Shown: positions 25,502-35,255, numbered from the stretch's first letter. The stretch is 64,000 nt of DNA from UTCHB3 sp964625575 (GCA_964625575.1 CAZVBQ010000016.1:1-64000), one strand, 5' to 3'. Made by a program: numbers and translations. Notes: generated from the sequence alone by a model not told the origin.

Positions 25502-26773
25502 CTACAGTGGTAGAGTGCAGGTAAAGATCGAACCGTGACCTTGCTTGCTCTCTACCTCTACTCTTCCTCTGTGGCCTTCCATGATCTTCTTTACGATCAC
25601 AAGCCCGAGACCGGTACTCTTCTCACCAGCCGTTGATTTCACACTCAGTTTCTCAAACGGAACGAAAAGTTTGTTAAGCTCGGTGTGTGGAATTCCCTGA
25701 CCGTTATCCTTCACACCAAATAACACCTCGTTATCCACTTTCTTCACGAACACAGTTATTGTGCTCTCCGGGAATGAGAATTTGATGGCGTTTGAGATCA
25801 GATTGTTCATCACCTGTTCGATCTTTACGGGATCTATATTAACATTCACTTCTTCCACATTCGATTCATATTCAATGTGAATGCTCTTTTTATCAGCGAG
25901 CACCTTGTTCAACGCGATATTGTTCTGAACGAGATACGCGAGATCAAGCTCAACCGGCTTCAGGTTGAGGTCACCCGACTCGATAACAGAGATATCAAGA
26001 AGCTCGTTAAGCAGCTTTAACACGAAATCACTGGAATTAACAATAATATTCACAAACTCCTGCTCGTCAGCAGTCAGTTTTTTTCGCCCTTCCTCCTGAA
26101 GAATGAGTCCAAAACTAAGAATGGCGCCGACAGGATTTCTGAGGTCATGAGCGGCCATCGAGAGGAATTTATTTTTATCTTTGTTGAGTTTTTCAAGTTC
26201 GTTGTTCTTTTTGGCGAGTTCACGGTGCATCCTTAAAAGCTGCTGATTTGCTTCCGCCAGCTCTCCGTTCTTCTGGATGGCATTTTCGTAGGTCGAGAGG
26301 AGAAGATCGATGATCTGGATCCTGTCGGAGTTGATGAAATATTTTTTTCCTCCGAAAACGATTTCCATTCCCATATTCGATACGGGCATGGTATGCCTTA
26401 TTTCCTGATTCACAAGCACATATTTGATGCGGGAGAGGAGGAAGTCTTTATTGTAAGGCTTTGTAAGGAAATTGTCAGCGCCCGATTGCAGCCCCTTGAT
26501 CACATCATGGGGATCGGAAAGATTCGTCAGAAGCATTACCGGGATGTCCCGGGTTTCAGGTGTGTCTTTCACTTTTCTGCAAAGTTCATACCCGTCCATC
26601 TCAGGCATCAAAATATCGGTTACTATCAACGCGGGCTTTCCGGCATCCATAACCTTCATAGCCTCCACGCCATTTACCGCCGTCTTTACAGGGTATCCTT
26701 CAGTTTCCAGAATGTACGCGAGTTGCTCCAATTGGGTGGGGCTGTCCTCAACCACTAATATATAACTGATCAT
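25502..26773 (-). CDS. Receiver-histidine kinase, likely output of the chemosensory cluster
   Basis: 423 aa, cytoplasmic. Receiver domain (residues 4-120; LIVTDILMPEMDG, FLTKPYNKDF), a linker of about 45 residues, a coiled coil (about 165-200), HisKA with AAHDLRNPVGAILS, and HATPase with NLISNAIKFS, VKDNGQGI and STGLGLVI. The histidine lies in the H-D-L-R-N-P variant seen in many Bacteroidota kinases. The start was moved from 26818 to the ATG at 26773, preceded by GAGG with 5-nt spacing. It lies 90 bp behind the CheA-REC gene, so it is probably the next relay step, with its receiver taking phosphate from CheA. Confidence 0.9.
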   Translation of the reverse strand: MISYILVVEDSPTQLEQLAYILETEGYPVKTAVNGVEAMKVMDAGKPALIVTDILMPEMDGYELCRKVKDTPETRDIPVMLLTNLSDPHDVIKGLQSGADNFLTKPYNKDFLLSRIKYVLVNQEIRHTMPVSNMGMEIVFGGKKYFINSDRIQIIDLLLSTYENAIQKNGELAEANQQLLRMHRELAKKNNELEKLNKDKNKFLSMAAHDLRNPVGAILSFGLILQEEGRKKLTADEQEFVNIIVNSSDFVLKLLNELLDISVIESGDLNLKPVELDLAYLVQNNIALNKVLADKKSIHIEYESNVEEVNVNIDPVKIEQVMNNLISNAIKFSFPESTITVFVKKVDNEVLFGVKDNGQGIPHTELNKLFVPFEKLSVKSTAGEKSTGLGLVIVKKIMEGHRGRVEVESKQGHGSIFTCTLPL

Positions 26774-26863
26774 TTTTTCCTCAATGCCACCGTTTATCTG
26801 TAAAGCGGCACTTATCAATCTTTAAGATTTAAAAAACCATTACAATAGTACAAAATTAAGCAA

Positions 26864-29260
26864 TTAATTACTGCCTTTAACAAAAAATTTGATCGTGTCT
26901 ATCAAAACAGACTGATCAAAACTCTTCTTCAAAATATAGGCGTTGGCTCCCGCGTTTATGCCGCGTGTTTTGTCCGCGTCAGTGGCGAGTCCCGTTACGA
27001 GAATCACAGGCAGTTTTTCAAGTGCCGGGGTTTCTCTCACTTTTTCCGTTAATTGCAGCCCGTTCATGTTGGGCATTTCTATATCGGAAACAAGAGCATC
27101 ATAGTTTCTTGTGTGCAGGAGATTTAACGCTTCCACTCCGTCTTCCGCGGTATCAACTTTGAATCCGGCAGCTTCGAGTATCTCCATTAAAAGGGTGCGG
27201 GAGGTTTTTGAATCGTCAACCACAAGCAGGTTGTAAACCTTGCTCTCGCTAAGTAACCCTTTGTCGGTTTCGGTCACTCCCTCAAGTCCAAGCAACCAGG
27301 CGGAACTTATAACAGGATACAACTTGCCATCACCAAGTACCGAAGCCCCGGCGTATTTTTTAATGCCATCAAGGGGTGGCTGGAACGGTTTAATAATAAT
27401 TTCAAGCTCGTCGCTCACTTCATCAACAAGTAACGCGATCCTGCGCTCCCGGGCTTTAAGAAATATGCAGGGATAAATACCCCTGTCAAGTGGCGCGCTG
27501 TCAATTCCAAAGTCGCTCCGGATGATCTTTACCGGCACTAATTCCCCATCACCAAAAACACCGAAACCCTTGCCGAAATGCTTTATTTCATTTTTGTTGT
27601 ACCTTGCTATTTTCTCAACGTAATGTGACTCGAGAAGGAACCTGAATTTTCCGGCGCTAACCTTCACCCCCCTTGTCGATGATATCTTTACGGGAAGCTT
27701 TATCATCACTTGGAAAAACTTCCCTTTCTCACTGGAGACCGAAATGCTGCCTTTAAGTCTTTCAACTTTTTCTTTAACTATGCTCATCCCAAGACCCCTT
27801 CCGGAGATGTCGGTGACGACACCAGCGGTGGTGATGCCGGACTGATAAATCAGTTCAACTGCTTTCGCTTCGTCCAAATGGCTTGCTTCATCGTCAGCGA
27901 TCAGTCCCTTCTCCACCGCTTTTTTTAGAAGTGTGTTCAGATTCAGTCCCCTCCCGTCATCAGAGAGGGTCATAATAATGTTCCCTTCCACAGGCCCACT
28001 AATCTCGATCTTGATAGAACCTTCTTTGGGTTTGCCCGCGCCTATCCTTTCAGTCGGGGATTCAATACCATGATCAATACTGTTTCTAATGAGATGCAGA
28101 AGCGGGTCTTTCAATTCTTCGAGTATACGGCGGTCGACCTCTATATCCGCTCCTGAAATATACAGTTCTGCTTCCTTCCTTAAAGCCCGGGCAAGATCAC
28201 GCATCGCTTTAGGGAGGATATCAAGCACATAACTGAAGGGCAGCATCAAGAGAGTCTGTGAATTGTCGTTAACCTCGTTGATCAGCCTGTTGGAAGTGCT
28301 TCTATACTGTTTAACTTCCGAGGCAAGTTCACTAATTCTTCTGCCGTGCTTGAACGACCACTCGCTAAGCATCTTAAAATTTTCAATCACGGCTTGAAGT
28401 GTATCCCTCATCGGAGGAGGGAGGGTTTCGGCGAGGAGTCCGAGCCGTGTCAGTTTTTCCGCGATTTCTTCCACGGTCTTAAGTTTGCCGGTTATTTCAC
28501 CCCCCAAGTGCTTGATCTCACTGTGGAGTTGATCGAAACTTAGTTTAATGTTCAGGAGTTCTTCTGTACTGTTCCTCAGGTCGTCAAGTTTAACGGTTGA
28601 GAGACGGATCGTCTCGGGAGTCTGACGCTGACTTGGGGGGTCGGCCTTCCTGTCAGGGTCTTTTCCGGCTTCAACTTGTGCCTGTGTCTCCGGTTGAGGC
28701 TCACTCTCCCCGGGCGATTTGTTTTTCTTCCGTATTTTCTTCCTGAGTTGTTCAATTTTCAGGTTGAACGATTCAAAATCCTCTGATCCTTGAACGGTTT
28801 TTTGCTCCTTGGGGGTTGCGTCCCGGCCACCTTTGAAGCCGTGGGTTATCGACCCGGAGGATATCTCCCTGATGGCTTCGGTCTGAAGCCGCATTTCCTC
28901 CTCCTTGTCGAAACCATCTTCGCCTCTTTTTTTCAGGTCGATGTACTCTTTGGTAAGATCGAGTGCCCTGAGCAACACATCATAATGAGAAGGATCGGGC
29001 TCTATCTCCTCCTTTTTTACAAGAGAGAAGTAAGTTTCCACATCCTGAAGGAGGTACTCAATTGAGCCCAAACCAACAGCCCTCGAGGCACCTTTAAGAC
29101 TGTGGGCCTCCCTGTAGACCTCTTCGACGAGTTGAGGTGAATTGATGGCCGGTGAAGTTGTTTTTTCCAACTTCAACAGACAGGTCATCATCACCGAGAG
29201 ATGTTCTTCGGCCTCTATCGAGAAAGTATTAAAAAGCCTTTCGAAGAAAGCCTTATCCAT
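26864..29260 (-). CDS. cheA: CheA-type hybrid histidine kinase with C-terminal receiver (WspE-like)
   Basis: 798 aa. HPt domain at the N-terminus with phospho-His in YREAHSLKGASRAVG (about residue 50); a second low-complexity charged linker (about 140-220); a P3 dimerisation helix; a HATPase (HLIRNSIDHGIESPTERIGAGKP, LSDDGRGLN, GRGLGMSIV); a CheW-like domain; and a REC domain (LLVVDDSKTSR, SDIEMPNMNG). No P2-type CheY-binding domain is obvious. The CheA-REC fusion is the hallmark of Wsp/Frz-like alternative chemosensory systems. The frame opens at a TTG (29272), but the ATG at 29260 sits behind GAAGG and is used. It overlaps the MCP stop by 8 bp. Confidence 0.93.
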   Translation of the reverse strand: MDKAFFERLFNTFSIEAEEHLSVMMTCLLKLEKTTSPAINSPQLVEEVYREAHSLKGASRAVGLGSIEYLLQDVETYFSLVKKEEIEPDPSHYDVLLRALDLTKEYIDLKKRGEDGFDKEEEMRLQTEAIREISSGSITHGFKGGRDATPKEQKTVQGSEDFESFNLKIEQLRKKIRKKNKSPGESEPQPETQAQVEAGKDPDRKADPPSQRQTPETIRLSTVKLDDLRNSTEELLNIKLSFDQLHSEIKHLGGEITGKLKTVEEIAEKLTRLGLLAETLPPPMRDTLQAVIENFKMLSEWSFKHGRRISELASEVKQYRSTSNRLINEVNDNSQTLLMLPFSYVLDILPKAMRDLARALRKEAELYISGADIEVDRRILEELKDPLLHLIRNSIDHGIESPTERIGAGKPKEGSIKIEISGPVEGNIIMTLSDDGRGLNLNTLLKKAVEKGLIADDEASHLDEAKAVELIYQSGITTAGVVTDISGRGLGMSIVKEKVERLKGSISVSSEKGKFFQVMIKLPVKISSTRGVKVSAGKFRFLLESHYVEKIARYNKNEIKHFGKGFGVFGDGELVPVKIIRSDFGIDSAPLDRGIYPCIFLKARERRIALLVDEVSDELEIIIKPFQPPLDGIKKYAGASVLGDGKLYPVISSAWLLGLEGVTETDKGLLSESKVYNLLVVDDSKTSRTLLMEILEAAGFKVDTAEDGVEALNLLHTRNYDALVSDIEMPNMNGLQLTEKVRETPALEKLPVILVTGLATDADKTRGINAGANAYILKKSFDQSVLIDTIKFFVKGSN

Positions 29261-30905
29261 TTTTCCCTTCAAGTTTGAACTTCTTTACCTGACCCGCGAG
29301 ATTATCAGCGAGTCCGAGAAGCTCATTGGCCGATACTTCAACCTCTTTGGTCGAATCGGCGTTGTGTGCACTCACAGTTCTGATGTTCTCCATGGCAGTG
29401 GCGATCTGATCCATCCCGATCTGCTGCTGCTGGTTCGAAGATGTGATCTGAAGTGAGGCATCGAACGAGAGCTCAATGCTTTTACCAAGTTCAGTGATCA
29501 CTTCTCCGGTCTGGTTAGCAGTCTTTATACCATCTTCAAGGGCTTTGGATGCCTGCTCGGTAGAGAGAACTGCTGAATTAACAAAGTTTTGAATATCCTG
29601 AAGTATAAGTCTGACCTGTGAGGTCGACTGTTTCGACTGCTCAGCGAGGTTTCTGATCTCCTGGGCCACAACCGCGAATCCTTTACCCTGCTCACCTGCA
29701 CGTGCCGCCTCGATTGAGGCATTCACCGCGAGAAGGTTCGACTGCTCAGCGATATCATTCACGGCGGCTATTATTTCGCCGATCAGCCTGCTGCGCTCAC
29801 TCAGTTTCAGGATGTTATCGCTGATTGAGTGCATGTGGGTGCCGAATCTTTGTATGCCGTCGATTGTTGATTTTGTCGACTCCTGGCCGGCAGCGGAGAT
29901 ATCAAATGACTGCTGCGCGCGTTCGGCCACTTCCTTTGCTTTTTTATTCGAGAGGTATGATGTCTGCCTAACTTCTTCAACGGTCGCGGTGGTCTCCGTG
30001 ATCGCGGCGACTGTTTCGGTGGAACTGCTGGCGAGCTCAGCCGTGTTCTGAAATATTTTATTGCTGAATTTGTTCAGGTTATTCACTGCAACATTAAGTT
30101 CGGTGGTGATAACTTTAAGTGATGTCACCATTTCCGCGAATGAAAGAGCGAGCACTCCTATTTCATCCTTTCTTCCGGTATGCTGCGTCACATCCACCGT
30201 TAGATCTCCCGTTGATACCGTTCTTGCCGCCCGGCTTAAATCGAGAAGTGGCAAAGCGAGATTGGTGTTAAGAAACGCGATGAGCACAATAGCGAGCACT
30301 ATCAGGAATCCCCCGGTTATATAAAGAAGCACCCTTTTGTTTTGGATGATGGAATCAACACTGTCGAAACTCTGAACAGCCCTCACCTGATAAGTTGCTA
30401 TGAGATTCGTGACGATCTGCTTAAAGCTGCTGAAATTCTCGTTCAGACGGCTTCGAAGCCGCTGGAGTTCCGCGGTACCGGTATTCTGTCCCTTCGGGAG
30501 AGCGATCAAATGATTATAAACCGAGTCGGAAGCGGCAAGGTACTGTTCAGTTGCCCTGATAACTTCAATCAGTGTCGTATTATCTTCCAATCGTGAAGAC
30601 ATTCCCCTCAGAGTGTCGAGTTCGCTTTTAACACTTGACTTTGATCTCTCGAAGGCAGTGCTTTCGGGCACTATCAGGTCATCGTCTCCGCCCGCGATAC
30701 TGTCGTTAACATGAGTTACAGCTTTTTGAAGAGTTGTAAGGTCGGCAACCGTTTTAAAATAGGCAGATACCTTCTTTGTGGTAATGTCTTCAATTGTGCC
30801 GTAAGCGTCAAGGTTGAAATATATCAGGAGGAACGAGAACAAAATCAGTCCCGAGAAAGAGAAAAACAATTTCCACCGAGTTGAAACGCTATTGATCCAG
30901 TTCAT
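29253..30905 (-). CDS. Methyl-accepting chemotaxis protein
   Basis: 550 aa transmembrane receptor. TM1 (residues about 11-30), an extracytoplasmic helical-bundle sensor of about 160 residues without a recognised ligand domain, TM2 (VLLYITGGFLIVLAIVLIAF), a HAMP domain, then the cytoplasmic signalling coiled coil. The highly conserved hairpin tip is present (EQSNLLAVNASIEAARAGEQ, GFAVVAQEIRNLAEQS). It is sandwiched between cheW and cheA, so it is the cognate receptor of this cluster. The CheR in the cluster would be its methylation partner. A start at 30905 (ATG) is consistent with the N-terminal anchor. Confidence 0.95.
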   Translation of the reverse strand: MNWINSVSTRWKLFFSFSGLILFSFLLIYFNLDAYGTIEDITTKKVSAYFKTVADLTTLQKAVTHVNDSIAGGDDDLIVPESTAFERSKSSVKSELDTLRGMSSRLEDNTTLIEVIRATEQYLAASDSVYNHLIALPKGQNTGTAELQRLRSRLNENFSSFKQIVTNLIATYQVRAVQSFDSVDSIIQNKRVLLYITGGFLIVLAIVLIAFLNTNLALPLLDLSRAARTVSTGDLTVDVTQHTGRKDEIGVLALSFAEMVTSLKVITTELNVAVNNLNKFSNKIFQNTAELASSSTETVAAITETTATVEEVRQTSYLSNKKAKEVAERAQQSFDISAAGQESTKSTIDGIQRFGTHMHSISDNILKLSERSRLIGEIIAAVNDIAEQSNLLAVNASIEAARAGEQGKGFAVVAQEIRNLAEQSKQSTSQVRLILQDIQNFVNSAVLSTEQASKALEDGIKTANQTGEVITELGKSIELSFDASLQITSSNQQQQIGMDQIATAMENIRTVSAHNADSTKEVEVSANELLGLADNLAGQVKKFKLEGKNG

Positions 30906-30921
30906 AAATAGACCTTTTGAA

Positions 30922-31461
30922 TTAAGAAATTTTCAGAATACCGTCGCCGGTCAATCGATCCATATCCAGCAACCTTGCAGAATCGGGGAACACCCCGCTA
31001 AAAATGTTTTTAAGGATACCCGAGCCTTCATCCTTTCTTAGACCAGCGAGTGCCCTGTTCTCAATCCCCTCAATCTCGTCACAGGCAAGAGCGAATATCA
31101 CCCCTCCGTTTGAGCAGATAAGGATGTAGTGAGGATCGGAAGAAGGCTGATCAGCTTCATTCACGAGAACATCAACTGAAAAAACACCCGTGACTGTTCC
31201 CCTGAAATTGTAGATGCCAACGAGTTTTTTCTCCATTCCCGGTAATGGCACCACCTCCCTGAATCTGACAACCTCTATTATCTTCCCGGCTTCGATCAAA
31301 AACTTGACACCACAGGAAGTGAAGGCGATAAATGATTCGATTTCCTCACCTTCGCCTGTGACTGAAGGTTTCTTGGCAAGGGCAAGGGCATTCTCTTCCA
31401 GTTTTCGCCGGGTGAACGTCACCCCCGGATCAGAACCTGAAAATATTTCCGTATCCTTCAT
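30922..31461 (-). CDS. CheW-domain coupling protein with N-terminal extension (WspD-like)
   Basis: 179 aa. A CheW-like SH3-type domain (residues about 40-175; FIAFTSCGVKFLIEAGKIIEVVRF, LPGMEKKLVGIYNFRGTVTGVFSV) preceded by a roughly 40-residue charged extension, as in WspD-type adaptors. It couples the receptor to CheA. The frame runs back to 31563, but the ATG at 31461 is taken, giving a 32-bp overlap with cheR. The ribosome site is weak, so translation may depend on cheR. Confidence 0.85.
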   Translation of the reverse strand: MKDTEIFSGSDPGVTFTRRKLEENALALAKKPSVTGEGEEIESFIAFTSCGVKFLIEAGKIIEVVRFREVVPLPGMEKKLVGIYNFRGTVTGVFSVDVLVNEADQPSSDPHYILICSNGGVIFALACDEIEGIENRALAGLRKDEGSGILKNIFSGVFPDSARLLDMDRLTGDGILKIS

Positions 31462-32239
31462 ACTTGTTCGATTTAAGTTTTTCTGAAAGAGCCCCTTCAG
31501 CGAGGCCTGTGATAAAAAATCCCCCCGGTTCAAGTATTCCGAGCAGGTTTTCGGTGACCACATCTATCGCGGCGGGTTGCATATAGAGGAAAAGATTACG
31601 ACAGAGTATAATATCGAACTTCGCCTCACCAAAGTAGAAGGTCGTGTTCCTGCTGAGGAGATTGTAACGCCTCACTTCCAGGTTTTTTTTGTATTTCTCT
31701 TTAATGACGTATCGCCTGTCAACAGGGTGGAAATGTTCGCCCTTAAAATCGTCACTGCATGTCCGGAGCGACCACTCAGTATAAACACCGGATTCCATCA
31801 TTTTGATCATTTTAGGATTGATCTCACCGCCGGTTATTTTAACGCTTCCATTTAAGTAATCGTTTCCCAGCGCGATGGCCATGCTGTACGGCTCCTCTCC
31901 CGATGAGCAGGCAGCACAAAATATTTTGATCTTCTCTTTTTTTCGAAGCAGTTCCCGGGAAATATTTGCCATGGTTGTCAGGGTTTCCGGCTCCCTGTTA
32001 AAATATGTCTCATTCACGGAGAATAGTTCGATTATCTCATCATCCACTTCGTTGAACAGATCGTAATTTATGCCGGTTTCAAACTGAGCAATGACCCTCT
32101 CCATTCCGAACTTCATGCTGAGCTTGCCAAGAATAAAGGCGGAATTCTCGATTTTTGAGGGAAGAATAAACCATCCGTATTTCTTCTCAATGTATCCCGA
32201 AAATTTCCGGAATATATCCACATTCTCTTTATTCCTCAT
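31430..32239 (-). CDS. cheR: CheR-type protein-glutamate methyltransferase
   Basis: 269 aa. S-adenosylmethionine-dependent methylation of receptor glutamates. An N-terminal helical domain is followed by the SAM domain: FNREPETLTTMANISRELL, FCAACSSGEEPYSMAIAL (the SAM loop), GGEINPKMIKMM, YNLLSRNTTFYFGEAKFDIILCRNLFLYM, and a GGFFITGLAEG end. No TPR tail, unlike WspC. The start was moved from 32266 to the ATG at 32239 behind GGGGAG, giving an 11-bp overlap with the cheW stop. No CheB methylesterase is present in the cluster. Confidence 0.92.
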   Translation of the reverse strand: MRNKENVDIFRKFSGYIEKKYGWFILPSKIENSAFILGKLSMKFGMERVIAQFETGINYDLFNEVDDEIIELFSVNETYFNREPETLTTMANISRELLRKKEKIKIFCAACSSGEEPYSMAIALGNDYLNGSVKITGGEINPKMIKMMESGVYTEWSLRTCSDDFKGEHFHPVDRRYVIKEKYKKNLEVRRYNLLSRNTTFYFGEAKFDIILCRNLFLYMQPAAIDVVTENLLGILEPGGFFITGLAEGALSEKLKSNKYEGYGNIFRF

Positions 32240-32693
32240 TTGACTCCCCTTGAATAATTTTTTCACCCGTGGTAAGGTCGATAAGGATATCCTCCCTGAT
32301 CAGTGCCCCCGGGTCGTCAAGTATATAACGGCCGGCTTCATCGATCAACAACCTCCCTTTTGTATATGTGTTCACGGCAAGATCCTTAAACGTGCCGGGA
32401 TCAATTTCAAGCACGTCTTTCACTTCATCGACCACGAGCAAAAACCGGAATCCATTCCAGTTCATCAGGATCATTTTGTTCGAAAGATCGATCCCGTTAA
32501 AGTGGATGCCCAGTTTTTCATGGATCGAAACGAGAGCGAAAGGTTCACCCGCGATTATTACAAATCCAGCCACGGAAGGGTGCTCCCCGACCGGATACTC
32601 CTTTGGCGCGGCAGCAGGATAAACCTTTGAAACGTACCTGATAGGAACGAAAAACTCGTACTTCCCGATGCTGAATCGAAGGTGGTTTTCCAT
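32229..32693 (-). CDS. cheW: CheW-like coupling protein
   Basis: 154 aa, a single CheW domain (RFSIGKYEFFVPIRYVSKV; FVIIAGEPFALVSIHEKLGI; LLVVDEVKDVLEID). It bridges the receptor and CheA. It is the first gene of the chemosensory string and starts 17 bp after the stop of the secreted phosphodiester-glycosidase-like gene. Two different CheW proteins in one cluster is the arrangement of Wsp systems (WspB and WspD). Confidence 0.9.
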   Translation of the reverse strand: MENHLRFSIGKYEFFVPIRYVSKVYPAAAPKEYPVGEHPSVAGFVIIAGEPFALVSIHEKLGIHFNGIDLSNKMILMNWNGFRFLLVVDEVKDVLEIDPGTFKDLAVNTYTKGRLLIDEAGRYILDDPGALIREDILIDLTTGEKIIQGESNEE

Positions 32694-32710
32694 GGCGTGC
32701 CGGTTGCCTT

Positions 32711-35173
32711 TTACTTTAAAAGCACCATTTTATGGGTGATGCTCTTTCCGCCCTGCTCGAGCACGGCAAGATATACACCACTCGGATATTTTGCTGCATC
32801 CCAGGACACTTCATACTTCCCGGGCATCTGATAACCGTTAAGAAGTGTCGCCAGTTTCGCCCCGGTGATATCAAATATCTGCAAGCTTGCAACCCCGGCT
32901 TTATCGAGCACGTATCTGATCCTGGTTTCAGGATTGAATGGATTCGGGTAGTTACCCGCGAGCGCGAAACCTGAAGGTAACACTTCATCCTCAACTGAAA
33001 CCGGCGCGTTACCCGGATATGAAACCTGAAGATTGTCAAGATAAATTGTTCCCGAGTAAACCTGCCCGGCCACCCTGTCACTTCCCAGTCTGATCTGAAT
33101 CTCTTTAAGTCTTATGGGAAAGTAGAGTGTTCCGGTGTTACCCGCGGGCGCGGCCCTGTTAACGGGGGTTTTTGTCTCTTCAAACATCACTGAAGTGATA
33201 TATTGAGGCATCGTTATTCGGAAAAGTTCATCGTTCTCATCGGTTATCATGTAGGTGACGTGGTGCTGCGGACCGTTGGCCTTCACGTCAAGATGGATCG
33301 AATCAGGGACACCGAATACGGGAATGTCGGTTTTAAGATAGATATAGTTAAACTGTCCCGCCTGATATGTGAACTTGTAGTTGATTTTGAACGATTTGGG
33401 TGAAGTGGTGAAAGTATCAGCGGTTGCTGTTACATTGGTTCCGGTGCTGTCGGTCAATACATATTCGAAGTTCCAACCGGTCAGATCGTCCATCCCGCTT
33501 AAAATACGGTTGGTTGTTCCGATCTCCACATTAATGGTCACGGTATCTTTATTCCCGCGGTGATCGGCAATAACCTTTGTCGTGCCGGATGCCTTCCCCT
33601 TGAATCTTCCGACTGAATCAACAGAGCCCACTGCCGGATTGGAAACCGACCAGCTATAGAGATTAAGCTCGAGGTTTCTTGGGGCGCCGTCGAGATCCCA
33701 GGCTTGCGCGGTCAAGGGCACAATTCGTGATGAATCGGTAACCGTGAGTTCCGGCGACACTTCAATACGTGTGATCCCTTTTATTACTACAAGAGCTGAA
33801 TCTTTGAATCCCTGGTAGTTAACGTACACATACCCCGTATCCGGATCATTTCCGGCAGTGAGAGTTTTGCCGTTCAGGGTTGCTCCAAATCCCTGTGAGA
33901 GGGAGTACTGAGCGGTTGCCTGATTGAGGGGAACAGGATTGAACCAGTCGTCAAATCCATAAACTGAGAATGAAACCGTTTCACCATGATACAGTCGGTA
34001 AGAGCTTGGTGATATTCTAACTTTGTTAAGTGAGCCCTGTGGCGTCGAGGTGAATACGGCTACCGCGTTCGCCACACTTCTTTCAACCCCGTCGGAGGTC
34101 ACGTTCAGAACCGAATCCCTCACAAAGAAAGTGGTTGAACCTCCGCCGTCAAGATTTATAGCCTGATATATTCCTATTCGCTGCATAAAATCCGCGAGTT
34201 CATGCAAAGTCATTCCCACGCTTGCGGCGGAGCGGCCATCAACCGCTACCAAATAAACCTTCGAGGAATCACGGGAGAACCCGATAGCTGTTCTGGGGTG
34301 CCTCTCATAAGTGTGAGATGGTCCCCCTTCTTCCAGATAGCCCTGATCAACGTAATCGGCTCCGTTATAAATTATTTTGGGGAAGCCACCGATCATTTCT
34401 TTTATTCTTTTGATGCCGGGGGTAAGGTTCATCAGAAGTTTAAGTGTGTCACCAATATTCACATTGGATGAAAGCCAGGTGCCGGCACTTCCGTTTCCGG
34501 AAAGAACCCTGATCGAGTCGTTAATTGCCATACCACCAACGCCGGAGACCTTGTTGGTAACCACACAGACCACAGTATCGTTGGCATACCAGGAGGTCAG
34601 CGAACGCAGCGCCACTTCGGTACCGTAGATATTAGTGCCGGTGGTTGATCCCATAAACTTGTTGTAAAGCACCATCATGTCAGTGCCGCGGGTTTCGTTC
34701 ACTCCCGATAATGGAGTGATAAGATTATTTTTGATCACTTTCCCCGTGAAAGTGGGACGCGCGATCATGGGAATTTTTTGGTCGCTGAAACCAATAACGG
34801 AAGGTCCGCCGGGTCTTCTTAGCAACTCGCCATCCCTCATTTGGATGTTGATGGGAATTCCCGTTCCACCGTAAAAATCGCCATTAACGGCACCAACAGC
34901 TATGTGGCCGGGGTAGCTCCGCCTGCGTGCCATAGAACTTGTCTGTTCATAACCAGCCAGCCTGTCTTGCGCTTTGATGGTTTCAATTGAGTTATATGGT
35001 ACATTCATATCGACCTCGAGAACGTAGATCTTCCAAGGCTTACTGTACTCCATGTAATGCTTGTAGAAAATCCCCATCCCCACTTGAAGATTGGAGACAG
35101 TATCAAAGTTCAATTGAGCGAATAGAGGGGAGGTGAGAAATAAAAACAGTGCAATATTTAGTAATTTCTTCAT
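32711..35173 (-). CDS. Secreted phosphodiester glycosidase (NAGPA)-family protein with T9SS sorting domain
   Basis: 820 aa. Signal peptide (LFLFLTSPLFAQ). Residues about 40-390 form the phosphodiester glycosidase/DUF2233 domain: AVNGDFYGG, RTAIGFSRDSSKVYLVAVDGRS, MTLHELADFMQRIGIYQAINLDGGGSTTFF. Family members cleave GlcNAc-1-P diester links in glycans and exopolysaccharides. It continues with Big2-like domains (about 395-560), a galactose-binding-like beta-sandwich (about 565-720, ending IYLDNLQVSYPG) and a sorting domain (NYPNPFNPETRI to KMVLLK). It probably works on the cell surface. It lies 17 bp upstream of cheW, so it may share a transcript with the chemosensory genes. Confidence 0.88.
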   Translation of the reverse strand: MKKLLNIALFLFLTSPLFAQLNFDTVSNLQVGMGIFYKHYMEYSKPWKIYVLEVDMNVPYNSIETIKAQDRLAGYEQTSSMARRRSYPGHIAVGAVNGDFYGGTGIPINIQMRDGELLRRPGGPSVIGFSDQKIPMIARPTFTGKVIKNNLITPLSGVNETRGTDMMVLYNKFMGSTTGTNIYGTEVALRSLTSWYANDTVVCVVTNKVSGVGGMAINDSIRVLSGNGSAGTWLSSNVNIGDTLKLLMNLTPGIKRIKEMIGGFPKIIYNGADYVDQGYLEEGGPSHTYERHPRTAIGFSRDSSKVYLVAVDGRSAASVGMTLHELADFMQRIGIYQAINLDGGGSTTFFVRDSVLNVTSDGVERSVANAVAVFTSTPQGSLNKVRISPSSYRLYHGETVSFSVYGFDDWFNPVPLNQATAQYSLSQGFGATLNGKTLTAGNDPDTGYVYVNYQGFKDSALVVIKGITRIEVSPELTVTDSSRIVPLTAQAWDLDGAPRNLELNLYSWSVSNPAVGSVDSVGRFKGKASGTTKVIADHRGNKDTVTINVEIGTTNRILSGMDDLTGWNFEYVLTDSTGTNVTATADTFTTSPKSFKINYKFTYQAGQFNYIYLKTDIPVFGVPDSIHLDVKANGPQHHVTYMITDENDELFRITMPQYITSVMFEETKTPVNRAAPAGNTGTLYFPIRLKEIQIRLGSDRVAGQVYSGTIYLDNLQVSYPGNAPVSVEDEVLPSGFALAGNYPNPFNPETRIRYVLDKAGVASLQIFDITGAKLATLLNGYQMPGKYEVSWDAAKYPSGVYLAVLEQGGKSITHKMVLLK

Positions 35174-35200
35174 TTCAAGTGCCGGAATATTTTGTGGACA

Positions 35201-35218
35201 AAATGCGTAATCGCATTT
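35201..35218. promoter_or_regulatory. Inverted repeat upstream of the NAGPA-family gene
   Basis: AAATGCG-TAAT-CGCATTT, a 7-bp perfect inverted repeat with a 4-nt spacer. It lies 28 bp before the start codon, where an operator or a 5'-leader hairpin would act. No binding protein can be named. Confidence 0.35.
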
Positions 35219-35255
35219 ATAAATTTAGGTAAAATATTCTCAATTTGAAAAGATG

